A stretch of DNA of 64,000 bases from Polytrichum commune (lineage: Eukaryota > Streptophyta > Polytrichopsida > Polytrichales > Polytrichaceae). This document shows, piece after piece, positions 23,660-32,974 of this stretch. The position numbers and the translations under genes were made by a program. The notes beneath the pieces are model-generated. The model had not been told where the DNA came from and did no database searches. It was given only the letters and a program-made list of their open reading frames with translations. The stretch lies in contig OX485804.1 in NCBI GenBank assembly GCA_950295325.1, positions 50,022,429 through 50,086,428 of the forward strand, given 5' to 3'. Position 1 is the stretch's first letter, and each line of letters begins with the position of its first letter.

Positions 23660-24289
23660 AGGCCACACTAGAAATTGTAGTTAGTTTCTCTCATTGTTTG
23701 GAGTTCCAAAATGATATTATTATTATTATTGATGTCATTTAATTGTTGACAATGACATAATAATTTACTCAACCTCACACCCTAATATAATTTCCTAAAA
23801 TAATGAATACTTTCTAGAGCTCGTATGAATATTTCACTCATTATCAAAAGTGAAGAGAAGAGGCAACGAGATGGCTCATTTTATATTTAGAGTGACATTT
23901 AGTGTGACTTTTAACTTGCCTTAGCATAAACATAAGATGTTATTATGACATAATATGATAATAAAATCACCAAACTAAGTATAAATTAAACCCCTATTTC
24001 AATACCAAATATAGACCAGTAGGGTGATGCCACGTAAGGGTATAGGCCGGCGATTGGGCGCGACGTTTGGGGTAGGGACACGTGGAGGCACGCCATTGTT
24101 TTAGGGTTCCAAGTACTCCAGCACCCTTTCGCCCTCGCTCTTCGTGCTTTTCCTTCCTTCTCTATCATCTCTTCCTTCCGTTCCTTCTACTGTTGCTCTT
24201 GCTTCTCTTGCTTTAGGGTTATAGGGTTTCAAAGTACACCAGCTCCCTTTTGCCCTCCTCTTCGTGCTTTTGCTTCCTTCTCTTGCAGC
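23660..24289. other. Upstream region of the plus-strand transposon genes
   Basis: No coding feature. A direct duplication near 24,100-24,140 and 24,215-24,275 repeats TAGGGTTCCAAGTACTCCAGCACCC against TAGGGTTTCAAAGTACACCAGCTCCC (landmarks only) plus TTTGCCCTC..CTTCGTGCTTTT. This probably holds the promoter of the plus-strand gene set. Confidence 0.4.
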
Positions 24290-24560
24290 TCTTGTTTCTC
24301 TTGTTTCTCTTGTTTCTCTTGTTTCTCTTGCTCATCTGCTCTTGCTTCTCTTGCTCATTTGCTCATCTTCTCTTGCTCATCTGCTCTTGCTCATCTTCTC
24401 TTGCTCATCTTCTCTTGCTCATCTGCTCATCTTCTTTTGCTTCTTTTGCTTCTCTTCACTTTCTTCTCTTGTTTCTCTTGCTTCTTACCCTTATCTTCAC
24501 TTTCTTCTCTCTCTTCTCTTGCTTCCCTTGCTGGTCTTGCTTCTCTTTCCTCACAATGCA
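24290..24560 (+). repeat. Pyrimidine-rich CTCTTG minisatellite, probable leader
   Basis: About 270 bp of TTTCTCTTG, CTCATCTGCTCTTG and CATCTTCTCTTG units without purine runs on the plus strand. CT-rich tracts are typical of plant promoters and 5' leaders. The long Leu/Ser/Cys frames across it are artefacts of the repeat. Confidence 0.75.
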
Positions 24561-25413
24561 AAACTCATTCTTATTGGTCAATTGCTGACGCGCGTCAGAG
24601 CTAGAGTAAGTTCTCCTTGTTTGCTGCTCATTTGCTTATTAGCTCATTAGCTCATTAGTAAGTTTTGCTTGCTGCTTGCTTGCTTGCTGCTCATTAGATC
24701 ATTAGGATGCTCATTGTTGCTTGCTACTGCTCATTAGGTTGTTTTCAGTTGTTGATCTCAGTTGTTGCAAGGGTAATTAGTGTTTCAGATGTTGCTCATT
24801 AGGGTTTCAGTTGTAGCTTCACCATGTAGTTCATTATATTTTTTGCATACAAATCAATAGTTTCCTTTCACTTGTGTTGCATGAATCTGATTTATGAGCA
24901 ACTTTTTTTGAGTAGTTCTCAATGTTGAATCATGCATGTGCACATTGAATTACTAGAGGTTTCTGACCTCAATTTTATTGTTCATTTGCAGTTGGTATTA
25001 GCTGCAGCAGGAGCAGCTAGTTGTGGTTTAGGAGCAAACACTCTAGAAAGGTAAGTTTTTTAGAACATTGCAATTGCATTTTGTATGATTGCAATTTTGG
25101 GTTGTTGTGGTTTAGGGCTTAAGGTTAGCATGAGAGAATGTGAGATTCCAGTTTCAAGGAATTCTGAATTTGTTTAGTACTTTGTCTATGGCTACATTCT
25201 AAGAATCATTTAGTTATGGACATGTCAGTGTTCTGAAAGTGCCTTATGTTGTCAATCTGCAGTGCAGTGTTTGCTATTGCAGTGAAGTAAGATTGCATTC
25301 TTATTTGGAGGGCAAAACCATATTGGACGACAAGGTAAAGTCCCGAAAAACACGGAGCATTAATGAAAACATTGGAATACGCAAACATTACAATAGCCTT
25401 TATAATCCTCAAA

Positions 25414-25842
25414 GTTTACGGACGCGCGTCCGTAAACTTTGTGGATCTTTGTGTAGGTGAGAGACAAGCCTCTCAAACAACATATTACGCAAACGAAGCC
25501 AAATATTGTAATATTAGGCATATTAAAATAGCCTTTATAATACTCAAAGTTTACGGACGCGCGTCCGTAAACTTTGTGGATCTTTGTGTAGGTGAGAAAC
25601 AAGACTCTCAAACCGCATATTACGCAAACGAAGCCAAATATTGTAATATTAGGCATATTAAAATAACCTTTATAATACTCAAAGTTTACGGACGCGCGTC
25701 CGTAAACTTTGTGGATCTTTGGGTAGGTGAGAGAAAAGCCTCTCAAACAATATATTACGCAAACGAAGCCAAATATTGTAATATTAGGCATATTAAAATA
25801 GCCTTTATAATACTCAAAGTTTACGGACGCGCGTCCGTAAAC
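25414..25842. repeat. 135-bp tandem array, each unit with one palindrome
   Basis: Perfect 24-bp palindromes start at 25,414, 25,549, 25,684 and 25,819, exactly 135 bp apart. The spacer carries ACGCAAACGAAGCCAAATAT and TAATATTAGGCATATTAAAA. Three shorter decayed units (GTAGGTGAGAAACAAGACTC) follow to 25,950. Located in the presumed last leader intron of the ParB-like gene. Confidence 0.95.
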
Positions 25843-26000
25843 TTTGTGGATCTTTGTGTAGGTGAGAAACAAGACTCTCAAAAATATATGTAGGTGAGAA
25901 ACAAGACTCTCAAAAAAATGTAGGTGTGAAACAAGACTCTCAAAAAATATTAACCGTAACTTGAATACATTGATATTTACCACCATACTATCTTTGCGAA

Positions 26001-26148
26001 GTTTACGGACGCGCGTCCGTAACTTATAGAGATATTTGAGTATATAATATACACGTTATGCGTATTTGGAAGAAATGTATCTTTTCATTTGGATCCAAAA
26101 ATGTAATTGAGACAATTTGGAAAACTTTACGAACGCGCGTTCGTAAAG
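26001..26148. repeat. Two further palindromes before the ParB-like start codon
   Basis: 26,001-26,024 is the standard form with a clipped right flank. 26,125-26,148 is a compensated variant, TTACGAACGCGCGTTCGTAA, with G to A on one arm and C to T on the other, and a C..G outer pair in place of G..C. Confidence 0.9.
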
Positions 26149-26202
26149 TATGATCTATATCTTTTGCCAAGAATTCTAACTTATCTATCTTATCATTTGC
26201 AG

Positions 26203-28944
26203 ATGGCATCTAAAAAGAGACATGCAATTGAGATGTTCGCAGAAGCTCTCATTCCTCCGCTACCAGAAGCCATCAAAGACATAAGTCCCAACAACCATTA
26301 CAAGCCACAAGATGAAATTGTGGATAATTGGACAGTATTGGTAGAAAAGGACGAGAAAGAAATATTTGTGCTTAGATTTGCATATCAAATGAAGACGGAC
26401 ATAGATGAAGCTGAGAAGTGGATAAAGCTTAAATCGTGGACAGTAGAGTGTGCAGTGGCACAAGGGGATTATGTAGTAATAGACCTTGAGAAGAAAGAAG
26501 ATCGGGTCACTTTCATTTTGCACGAATCCTACCACCCCTTCAACAAAAATGAGTGTGAGAATGCTAGTACAGATGCGGCTTGCTTCAATCTCCAGACGGA
26601 GTTCCAAGACTATGCATGCAATGCACCTTGGACGGGTAAGCGGCTTGGACGACTCTTGAACAATGTAACAAGAGTAAATGGAGCCTTGCTAGAGGCCAGA
26701 AAGGGGAAAGATAAGAAAAAACAAGTCGTTCCTGAACGACCCAAGCGTGTGCCTAAACCAGTGCCGGAATCCTCAAGGCCCTCGCAGAGTGGTGCATCAA
26801 GAGGGAGCAGACAGGCGAGTAAACGCTCTCACTCGCAGATGGACTCTGGACTAACAGAGGGTCCGGATGTCAGCTCTACACTGACTGTCGCTCCACTCCT
26901 CAAAAAGGGTCAACGCCCTGACGCCGAACTCTCAACAAAAATATTCCAAGAGTTCGATGAGAAGACGAAGGGATGCTGGCCCCTTGGCAGGTATTTTACT
27001 TTCGAAGTAGACGTCTACAAATGCCACAAGGGCACCGAAAGTATGAATACCAGAGCAAAAGAAGAAAGCGGTGTATGGTGGCAAATGAACAACATCATGA
27101 ACAACCCCAAGTTTGACAGGCAAACCATTTGTGTGACACTAAAGGATCCTATCGTTGAAGTCAACGAAAAAAATTGGCCGATTCTCAAGAATGGAGAGTT
27201 CTACATTGTCGACGGCCAACATAGTGTAATGGCTGCAAAAGCTCTCCTTGAAGACGACGAGTGGAAAAGCCCATTAAAGGAGACAATCCGATATTGGAAG
27301 GCATTCGTCGTGCATTCCAAGGACTCGAACCAACTCATAGCAATATCTGCCTTCATGAACCAGGGGAATAAAGTGAGGCAGTTCGAGGCTTCATGGGCAG
27401 CCAACATCGTGGCTGGGAGGACCTTGTGGGTGGAGCACGAATGTCCCCCAAAAGAAAGAGATAATGCTGTCGTGAAGAACCCAAAATGGCAGGTATGTTA
27501 CTCAAATAGATTTACGGACGTGCGTCCGTAAATGTGGCCCTTCTCCTCCCACTGATTCAAATATTTGAATTTAATTTGTACTGAATTCAATGTTCTGATT
27601 TCTTGCAATTCGCGCCTCTTGCAGACATTCAGTAATGCCATATTGACAAAGTTCTCGAGTATAGACATGAAGACAAGCGGCATGAAAATAGTGCATGAAT
27701 TAAAAGGCGAACTCAAGCTCATCACTGCAACAGAAGAGACGTGGTCAATGTGGTTGCGACTTTTCGATGCCCACAACAACGGCGACCTTGTCAATCCAGA
27801 TACGGAGAACACCTACAAGAGCGACTCAAAAGTTAAGGTACCACCAATCCTGCGAGAGTTCTTTCGTCCCCTCCAAGGATTGATGGACTCGGAGCTGTAC
27901 AGGGCAGCAGAACACATTCTTCTAGAAACTCCTAGAAGAACTCTGCCCTATCCCAAAATCTTTCTGAAGCGGCCGAAGCACATGAAGCCATCCACGTACC
28001 ACATTAAGGAATGGTGCGATTACAGAAAGAAGAAGACCATGGCTGTAAGGGAGATTAGCAAATTGCTACCCACCCACAACCTCATTAATAGTGATGGTGA
28101 GATCGTGTGGGAGAATTGGAGGAAGCTGAAGGGTGAATACTACATCAATGGCGTCTCAATGCGAGCTTTGATAAGAGGGGCATCATCCTTCCTTGCCCAA
28201 CGATCCAGAAGGAACGAAAAGAAGGGATCCATCGACGAGAGGGAGGCAGGGTTGTATGTTCACTTTCTCGATAGGAAAAAGAACGCGAAATTTGGAGGGT
28301 TTGCATGATTCTGCACGGTCGCAAAGGGCATGAAGTTCGGCGCATGGGACACCCATGCTTCAAGAGCCTCTGTGAGAGATGACCCCAAGGGTTGCCCTTT
28401 CGCCATTTTTGATTTTCGTGCAATTCCCGGAGCATGGAAGCAAAACGTTGCGGGAGCACCCTTCTACGAGCCCTTCTTAAAAGCCTTCAAGAGCTATCGC
28501 TCGCCTGCCCTCTTCGAGCCTCATGTGTGGTTATGGATTGTAGAGCAAGAGAGGTCCACATCCATTGTCCATCTGTACACATCAACGATGGACCTCGAAT
28601 ACGATATGTACCACAGCACCTACATCCCAGCGAAGACAGAAGGGATCACTTTCATTCAAGAGGCAAGGGGGGTGAAGCAAGTGGGAGCTGTGCAGCTTTA
28701 TTTCTTAACACGCAAGTCTTCCCCAACTGGGCGATTGCCCATTAAAGCACACGAGGTGTTCAGGAAAGTCTATTCGTTGCCGCCACCACATCCCAAGGAG
28801 CTTGTTGAGGAGACAATGCATGCAATCTATCCGGCGTTCGAGCTCCGGATGGACTTTTATATAGGGGTCTTGAAGGCTTTAACTGTCATGAGTGAGACAA
28901 TTTACAACGTCTTCGGAGGCACGAAGTTTATGTATGCAGCACTG
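26203..28944 (+). CDS. ParB-like (DGQHS) protein of the large transposon, internal stop
   Basis: Two exons, 26,203-27,492 (430 codons) and 27,625-28,944 (440 codons), both phase 0. The ATG directly follows a TTGCAG acceptor. Residues 1-160 are of unknown fold. Residues about 165-245 form a Lys/Arg/Pro/Ser linker with nuclear-localisation-like runs (KGKDKKKQ, RPKRVPKP). Residues 331-350 read EFYIVDGQHSVMAAKALLED; DGQH(R/S) followed by an Ala-rich helix is the signature of the ParB/Srx-like nuclease/NTPase fold. Exon 2 is Lys/Trp-rich and unrecognised. One in-frame TGA at 28,306-28,308 lies inside otherwise open sequence, most simply a mutated Trp codon. The gene may continue into the coiled-coil and phosphatase exons, since all junctions are phase 0. 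Role in transposition is inferred from location only. Confidence 0.65.
27510..27533. repeat. Palindrome in intron 1 of the ParB-like gene
   Basis: TTACGGACGTGCGTCCGTAA with an A..T outer pair. It lies 18 bp after the donor of a 132-bp intron (27,493-27,624). Confidence 0.88.
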
Positions 28945-28990
28945 GTGAGTATTTGTTTGTCTTTCAACCCACCTATCTTTTGCATAGTTA

Positions 28991-29107
28991 TTTTACGGAC
29001 GCGCGTCCGTAAAAACCCAGTATCAGGTGCATGTGAATTTTACGACCGTGCGTCCGTAAAATTGTCCAAGATTTGAGTGGTGGTTTTACGGACGCGCGTC
29101 CGTATAA
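28991..29107. repeat. Three palindromes in intron 2 of the ParB-like gene
   Basis: 28,991-29,014 is perfect with T..A outer pairs, 29,038-29,062 is a variant (ACGACCGTGCGTCCGT), and 29,084-29,107 is nearly perfect. All lie within the intron that starts at 28,945. Confidence 0.88.
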
Positions 29108-29180
29108 CGTGTTGACATCTAGCCTCATTTATATGCAATCACCACTATTGTTCTTATCTAATTTTCTTGTTATGGTCCAG

Positions 29181-30611
29181 ATGCTTGGCTTGCAGGTGAA
29201 TTCTTTTGTGCAGGATTCCGACTACGATGACGCCCATACTCACAGGGTAATGGCCTCCAAAATGGATATCCAGGACATCATAGACATCCTTACACCCCAT
29301 CCTGTTGTGCCTCTTTCTTCTAGAGAAGAGGCAATGCCCGGAATGGAGACAGACCCTGAAGAGGACCAAGATCCCAGTTCCCCAAGAGCGCAACCCTCCA
29401 CACAGGAGCCTTTACACGGCCTTGTTCGCGACCCAATTAATCCAAGTGCTTTCCTGCTGGGAACAGACGACACGGATGCGCAGGAGGCACACATGAACTT
29501 CACTCCGATAAGGGTCCCTCATACCCCTGTTCTCTCACCTTTTGGGACTCCCACCTCTCGAGTTGGATTTCCCTCAACTGCGGGTCCATCTCGTGCTCCA
29601 GGAGTTATGGCCGAGAAGGATGTGGACCTTGCGGCAGAAGGCGGATGCACCGCTTCATCTGGAGGGGGATCTCAACATTCAGATCTACCCCCTATGGAGG
29701 GGAGGGATGTGCTGGAGTTGATATTGAGGCCTGATATCTCTCTATATCGTGAGAGTCGACGAAAGAGGAACAAGACGCCATACAACGAATACCCTGAAGG
29801 CGCGGTCTTGGAGCTCTCCGATGAAGACGAGGATGAGATTAGGATTCACAATGCCATCTCTGCCTTGCCTACGGAACCTGGCAAGGTGAAGAAAGAGCCG
29901 ATGTCAGTGTCCGAATTGGACGAGAAGATGGAGAGGCGAATGAAGGAAGAGCTTGACCAACGGCTTCGAGAAGCTAACGAGGAGCACGCCAAAAAGATGG
30001 CCGCCATCCAAGCTGAGATGGAGCAAGCTAGGTTGGAGTCTGCTCGAAGGCACGCCGATCTCATGGCCCAAAATCAACAGTTCTTGGCCCAAAGTCAACA
30101 ATTTATGAGCCTGATGCAGAGCTTGCAGGCAAGACCCCCTGTAGTCTATACAGCTCCCGATGCCGTCATGTCTATGCCCCCCACTCTCATGCGGCCTCCG
30201 TCTAGTAGCCATGCGGTGTATATACCCGAGCATGCTTATCCAGCCCCCGCGTTGATTGTCCCGCCCTCTCCCCTTGTTGTCGCCACTCCAGAGGAGCCCT
30301 CCTCTCATCCTACAGGAGTGGAGGAGATACCGGCACGTGACATGGCGGGTGCCGCCGAGATAGATGTCAATGAAGGCAATGCCCCCATCGGCGATGAAGA
30401 TGTACATATGCGGGGCAGCCAAGACTCCACAGATGTGGATCAGCCTTACGTGGATACTCAAGGGTCGCAAGCGGCTGGAGACACCTTGTTGGTGGTCGAA
30501 GATCTGGACAATTTTGCGGACGCGCGTCCGGATCCTGTGCCCATGACGGGGCCAGGTGAGGGAGGCACTGCTGGCGCGGACCTCGCCCTTGAAGAGGTAA
30601 TCAACCTTTGA
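29181..30611 (+). CDS. Coiled-coil, proline-rich protein or exon of the large transposon
   Basis: One long exon. Three in-frame acceptors are possible (ATG after GTCCAG at 29,181, or AG before 29,196 or 29,214); all fit phase 0 from the previous exon. The frame ends at TGA 30,609-30,611, but a GAG|GTAATC donor at 30,596/97 would join it in phase 0 to the phosphatase exon. Residue pattern: acidic, Ser/Pro/Thr-rich N-terminal third; a charged helix with heptads from about 29,910 to 30,130 (ELDEKMERRMKEELDQRL, then EEHAKKMAAIQAEMEQA) ending in Gln/Met-rich MAQNQQFLAQSQQFMSLMQS; then Pro-rich sequence. No enzyme motif. A likely protein-protein interaction module. The palindrome at 30,513 lies in frame here and encodes ADARP. 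Confidence 0.6.
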   Translation: MLGLQVNSFVQDSDYDDAHTHRVMASKMDIQDIIDILTPHPVVPLSSREEAMPGMETDPEEDQDPSSPRAQPSTQEPLHGLVRDPINPSAFLLGTDDTDAQEAHMNFTPIRVPHTPVLSPFGTPTSRVGFPSTAGPSRAPGVMAEKDVDLAAEGGCTASSGGGSQHSDLPPMEGRDVLELILRPDISLYRESRRKRNKTPYNEYPEGAVLELSDEDEDEIRIHNAISALPTEPGKVKKEPMSVSELDEKMERRMKEELDQRLREANEEHAKKMAAIQAEMEQARLESARRHADLMAQNQQFLAQSQQFMSLMQSLQARPPVVYTAPDAVMSMPPTLMRPPSSSHAVYIPEHAYPAPALIVPPSPLVVATPEEPSSHPTGVEEIPARDMAGAAEIDVNEGNAPIGDEDVHMRGSQDSTDVDQPYVDTQGSQAAGDTLLVVEDLDNFADARPDPVPMTGPGEGGTAGADLALEEVINL

Positions 30612-30646
30612 GCATGCCTCCCACGTTACGGACGCGCGTCCAAAAC
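30513..30646. repeat. One palindrome in coding sequence and one in the following intron
   Basis: 30,513-30,534 (TTTGCGGACGCGCGTCCGGA) lies in the coiled-coil exon. 30,625-30,646 (GTTACGGACGCGCGTCCAAA) lies just after its end, in the candidate intron 30,597-30,936. Outer arms are partly decayed in both. Confidence 0.8.
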
Positions 30647-30936
30647 TTCTTTGTCTGCCTCCTTCGTGGCGTGTGTATATTATCGAGTTCAATCCTCGAC
30701 TTCGCCCGGCGGGTGGATACAATTTTGTTAGCATAGATTCCATTAACTTCAACAGATATTTTTTGCGACAATGTATATTATTCACCAAATGTATATCACC
30801 AATTACATTAATACCAATTTTTCAACTGGATGGTTCGGATTATTTTTGGCCTTATAATTTGTGTTGAGTTTATCCATGCTTGTCAATTGGTTTTCTTGAG
30901 TAGTACCATTTACCTAGATAGAATGTTCCATCACAG

Positions 30937-31704
30937 GGTCCGTCGGAGATATGTCGCAACCCCGCGGGAAAACCAAGCGCGCCCATGATGAAACCGTTCA
31001 TAATATTTGACCTCAATGGGGTGCTTTGTCAATCCAAACATATCTCGAATAGTGCGTCCAAGGGGCCCTTCCGTAGTCCACAAGACATGGATTATGGCGG
31101 ACATTTCGATACTCTCATAAATAAGAAGGTTGTACGTGCCCGCCCCGGTTTGAGGAGCTTCCTTCGTGAGGTCCTTGGCTTCGCCCATGTCATCATCTGG
31201 AGCTCTATGCTCATGGACAACACGAAGGCCATCGTCGGTTTCCTTTTCCGAGAACTCGCAATGCCATGCTTGCTTCTCGGTCAAGAACACTGCGATGACC
31301 TCTATGACCGTAGTGGCAATATTGTACCCAAGGTCGGAGGAGGTCGTGGGCCTCAATTCTTAAAGGTCCTGAGGAAGAACCTCTGGGTGGGCGTCCCTAT
31401 GTTGGAGGGGGTTCCCCACGGTTGTTGGCCCACCCCGGATAACACACTCCTCATTGACGACAACCCGGCAAAGAGTATTCTCAATCCCCCGGGCAATTGC
31501 ATATTCCCGGATCCTTGGGAAAGCGATAGAAATGACAACTTTCTAGAGAGTGAACTAGGACCCTACATTAGGAGGCTTGCCTATCACCCCGGAAGTGTCC
31601 CGGATTTTGTGCTCTCCAACCCAATTGGCAATAGGCCTCTAGGCCCACAAGATGAGGAATTTAGGAGATTGTACGGCTACGCTAGACTCAATAAATTAAT
31701 ATGA
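30937..31704 (+). CDS. FCP1-type HAD phosphatase-like protein of the large transposon
   Basis: 256 codons from the CATCACAG acceptor, or about 240 if starting at ATG 30,985 (MMKPFIIFDLNGVLCQ). Seen HAD motifs: FDLNGVL (motif I, usual form DxDGT; the second Asp is Asn as in a group of plant FCP1-like proteins), RPGLRSFLREVLGFAHVIIW then SS (motif II region) and NTLLIDDNPAKS (motif IV acidic pair). The family dephosphorylates Ser/Thr, classically on the RNA polymerase II CTD, acting in the nucleus. Whether this copy is catalytic is unclear because of the Asn. In frame and phase with the preceding exon, so it may be the C-terminal domain of a single large protein. Presence inside a TIR-bounded element suggests captured cargo or a regulator of its own expression. 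Confidence 0.75.
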   Translation, partial: GPSEICRNPAGKPSAPMMKPFIIFDLNGVLCQSKHISNSASKGPFRSPQDMDYGGHFDTLINKKVVRARPGLRSFLREVLGFAHVIIWSSMLMDNTKAIVGFLFRELAMPCLLLGQEHCDDLYDRSGNIVPKVGGGRGPQFLKVLRKNLWVGVPMLEGVPHGCWPTPDNTLLIDDNPAKSILNPPGNCIFPDPWESDRNDNFLESELGPYIRRLAYHPGSVPDFVLSNPIGNRPLGPQDEEFRRLYGYARLNKLI

Positions 31705-31873
31705 AAACTTTGATGATTTTGGGTTTGTACTTGGACTCTCCATGTAAATATCTAACATTTCTCCCCTTATCTTTGTAATGTATTTTTGTGTCTTAGTTGC
31801 CTCACCAAGCACCCAAAAGTGTCGTCAATGGCATGTCTGCATCTCAGGCAGACACCGGCTCCCTTTCCCTGGT

Positions 31874-32692
31874 ATGAGCGACGTTGCAATGCCTTCACTA
31901 TTCCAATATTCGGCCGTCGATGCTGCCTCTGCTGTTGATTACTCCAAAGACTCCGGGTTTGAAGACGGAGTCGTGGATAGCCCTCCTGCAAAGGTTGCAA
32001 AACTCAATTACTCTCCAAGTCCATCTCCATCTCCCCTCCGCAGTGAGAAGCACGTCCGTAACCCATGGTCGACCAGACGCCTTTGCATGGATGAACCCCA
32101 AATTGATGTCCCGGCGTTTGCGAACGTCCCTCTCGAGCTTGTATCTACACCCGTCGATGTCCCAAAAGCTCTAACTAGCGCCCCAAAGGCGAAGGTGCCC
32201 AACTATTGGCATTCTCAAGTTTTTCCTTGATGATTTCCGTGTATTAGTGCATTTCAACTTCTTGGGTTTTTCGGACTTCCATCCGTAACTTGTAACCACT
32301 TATACTAACCCACTTCATTATATATATTTATGGTCATTGTTCAGACCCCAATGTACACGAATGTGGGCCGGGCATCATCGACTTCGTCATTGGATAGGCG
32401 AACACTGAAGACAGCTTCTTGCGAGTCTGATCGTTGTTTGGCCCTACGGAAGAGTGCAAGACGTTCGGTTTCCCAAACGCATTCGTATTCCACTTATTCG
32501 GAAGGGGGTCGGCAAATATGGGCAAATGGCGCATATTCGGGGTCAACAAATAAACAAGGTTACAGCCGCGGACCCGAGATCTTTAGAGCCATGGAGGCCA
32601 TGAAAGCAAAGGAACGTGAAACGGCCGTAAATGCTAATAATAGTATTGCAAAAGCAAAAGTAGTGAGTCGTAATCATGATCCGAACGTATAG
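31874..32692 (+). CDS. Small serine-rich basic protein of the large transposon
   Basis: Two exons, 31,874-32,218 and 32,345-32,692, joined in phase 0 (CAA|GT donor, TTCAG acceptor), about 230 residues. The upstream frame is open from 31,778, so an earlier exon is possible. The N-terminal half has SPSPSPSP and proline/valine runs; the C-terminal half is Ser/Arg/Lys-rich (KSARRSVSQ, EAMKAKERETAVNANNSIAK). No known domain. The 126-bp intron contains a decayed palindrome (CGGACTTCCATCCGTAAC). Possibly a DNA- or RNA-binding accessory protein. Confidence 0.45.
32268..32288. repeat. Decayed palindrome near the right end
   Basis: TCGGACTTCCATCCGTAAC, in the intron of the small gene. It resembles the left subterminal half-sites near 16,150 and 16,208. 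Confidence 0.6.
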
Positions 32693-32974
32693 GCTATATT
32701 AACATACATGTAGTTGTGGAATTATGTTTCTAGGACTTTCGCCTAATATTGGATATTCCACTTGCATTTTGTACTTCAACCCCTATTCAATAAATATGAT
32801 ATTGATTTTCCATATGCAAATGTTTTCATATATCCCATTTTCTTATTGTTAATGTGTAGTTCCATGCATTTGAGTCTCTTATTTGTTTCCAAAATTGGGA
32901 ACATAGCATATTTTTAGTGTTTTCATTCCTATAAATGTGAAAGCCACGTCCTTAAATAGTCTCAAAATTAACAA

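Larger units (their letters stand above)
24585..26202 (+). promoter_or_regulatory. 5' leader with candidate introns and palindromes
   Basis: CTGACGCGCGTCAG at 24,585-24,598 keeps the palindrome core. Candidate non-coding exons end at AAAG|GTAAGT (25,050/51) and GACAAG|GTAAAG (about 25,333), with acceptors at CATTTGCAG (24,990) and CTGCAG (25,262). The last leader intron would run from about 25,334 to the TTGCAG directly before the ATG at 26,203 and contain the 135-bp array and two further palindromes. Splice sites are read by eye. Confidence 0.5.

Noticed and set aside
24250..24650. Long Leu/Cys/Ser-rich open frames on the plus strand
   Set aside because: They are translations of a CTCTTG minisatellite in three frames; no protein signature.
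20243..25842. The regularly spaced palindromes as a CRISPR array
   Set aside because: Spacers are near-identical between units, the setting is a plant transposon with spliced genes, and no cas genes are present.
25360..25986. Open frames on both strands with repeated KVYGRASVNF units
   Set aside because: They are translations of the 135-bp palindrome array; the symmetric frame on both strands is a by-product of the palindrome and repeat.
29904..30788. A 294-codon minus-strand frame opposite the coiled-coil exon
   Set aside because: It is the shadow of the plus-strand coding exon, which has coherent coiled-coil composition; the minus frame shows no motif.
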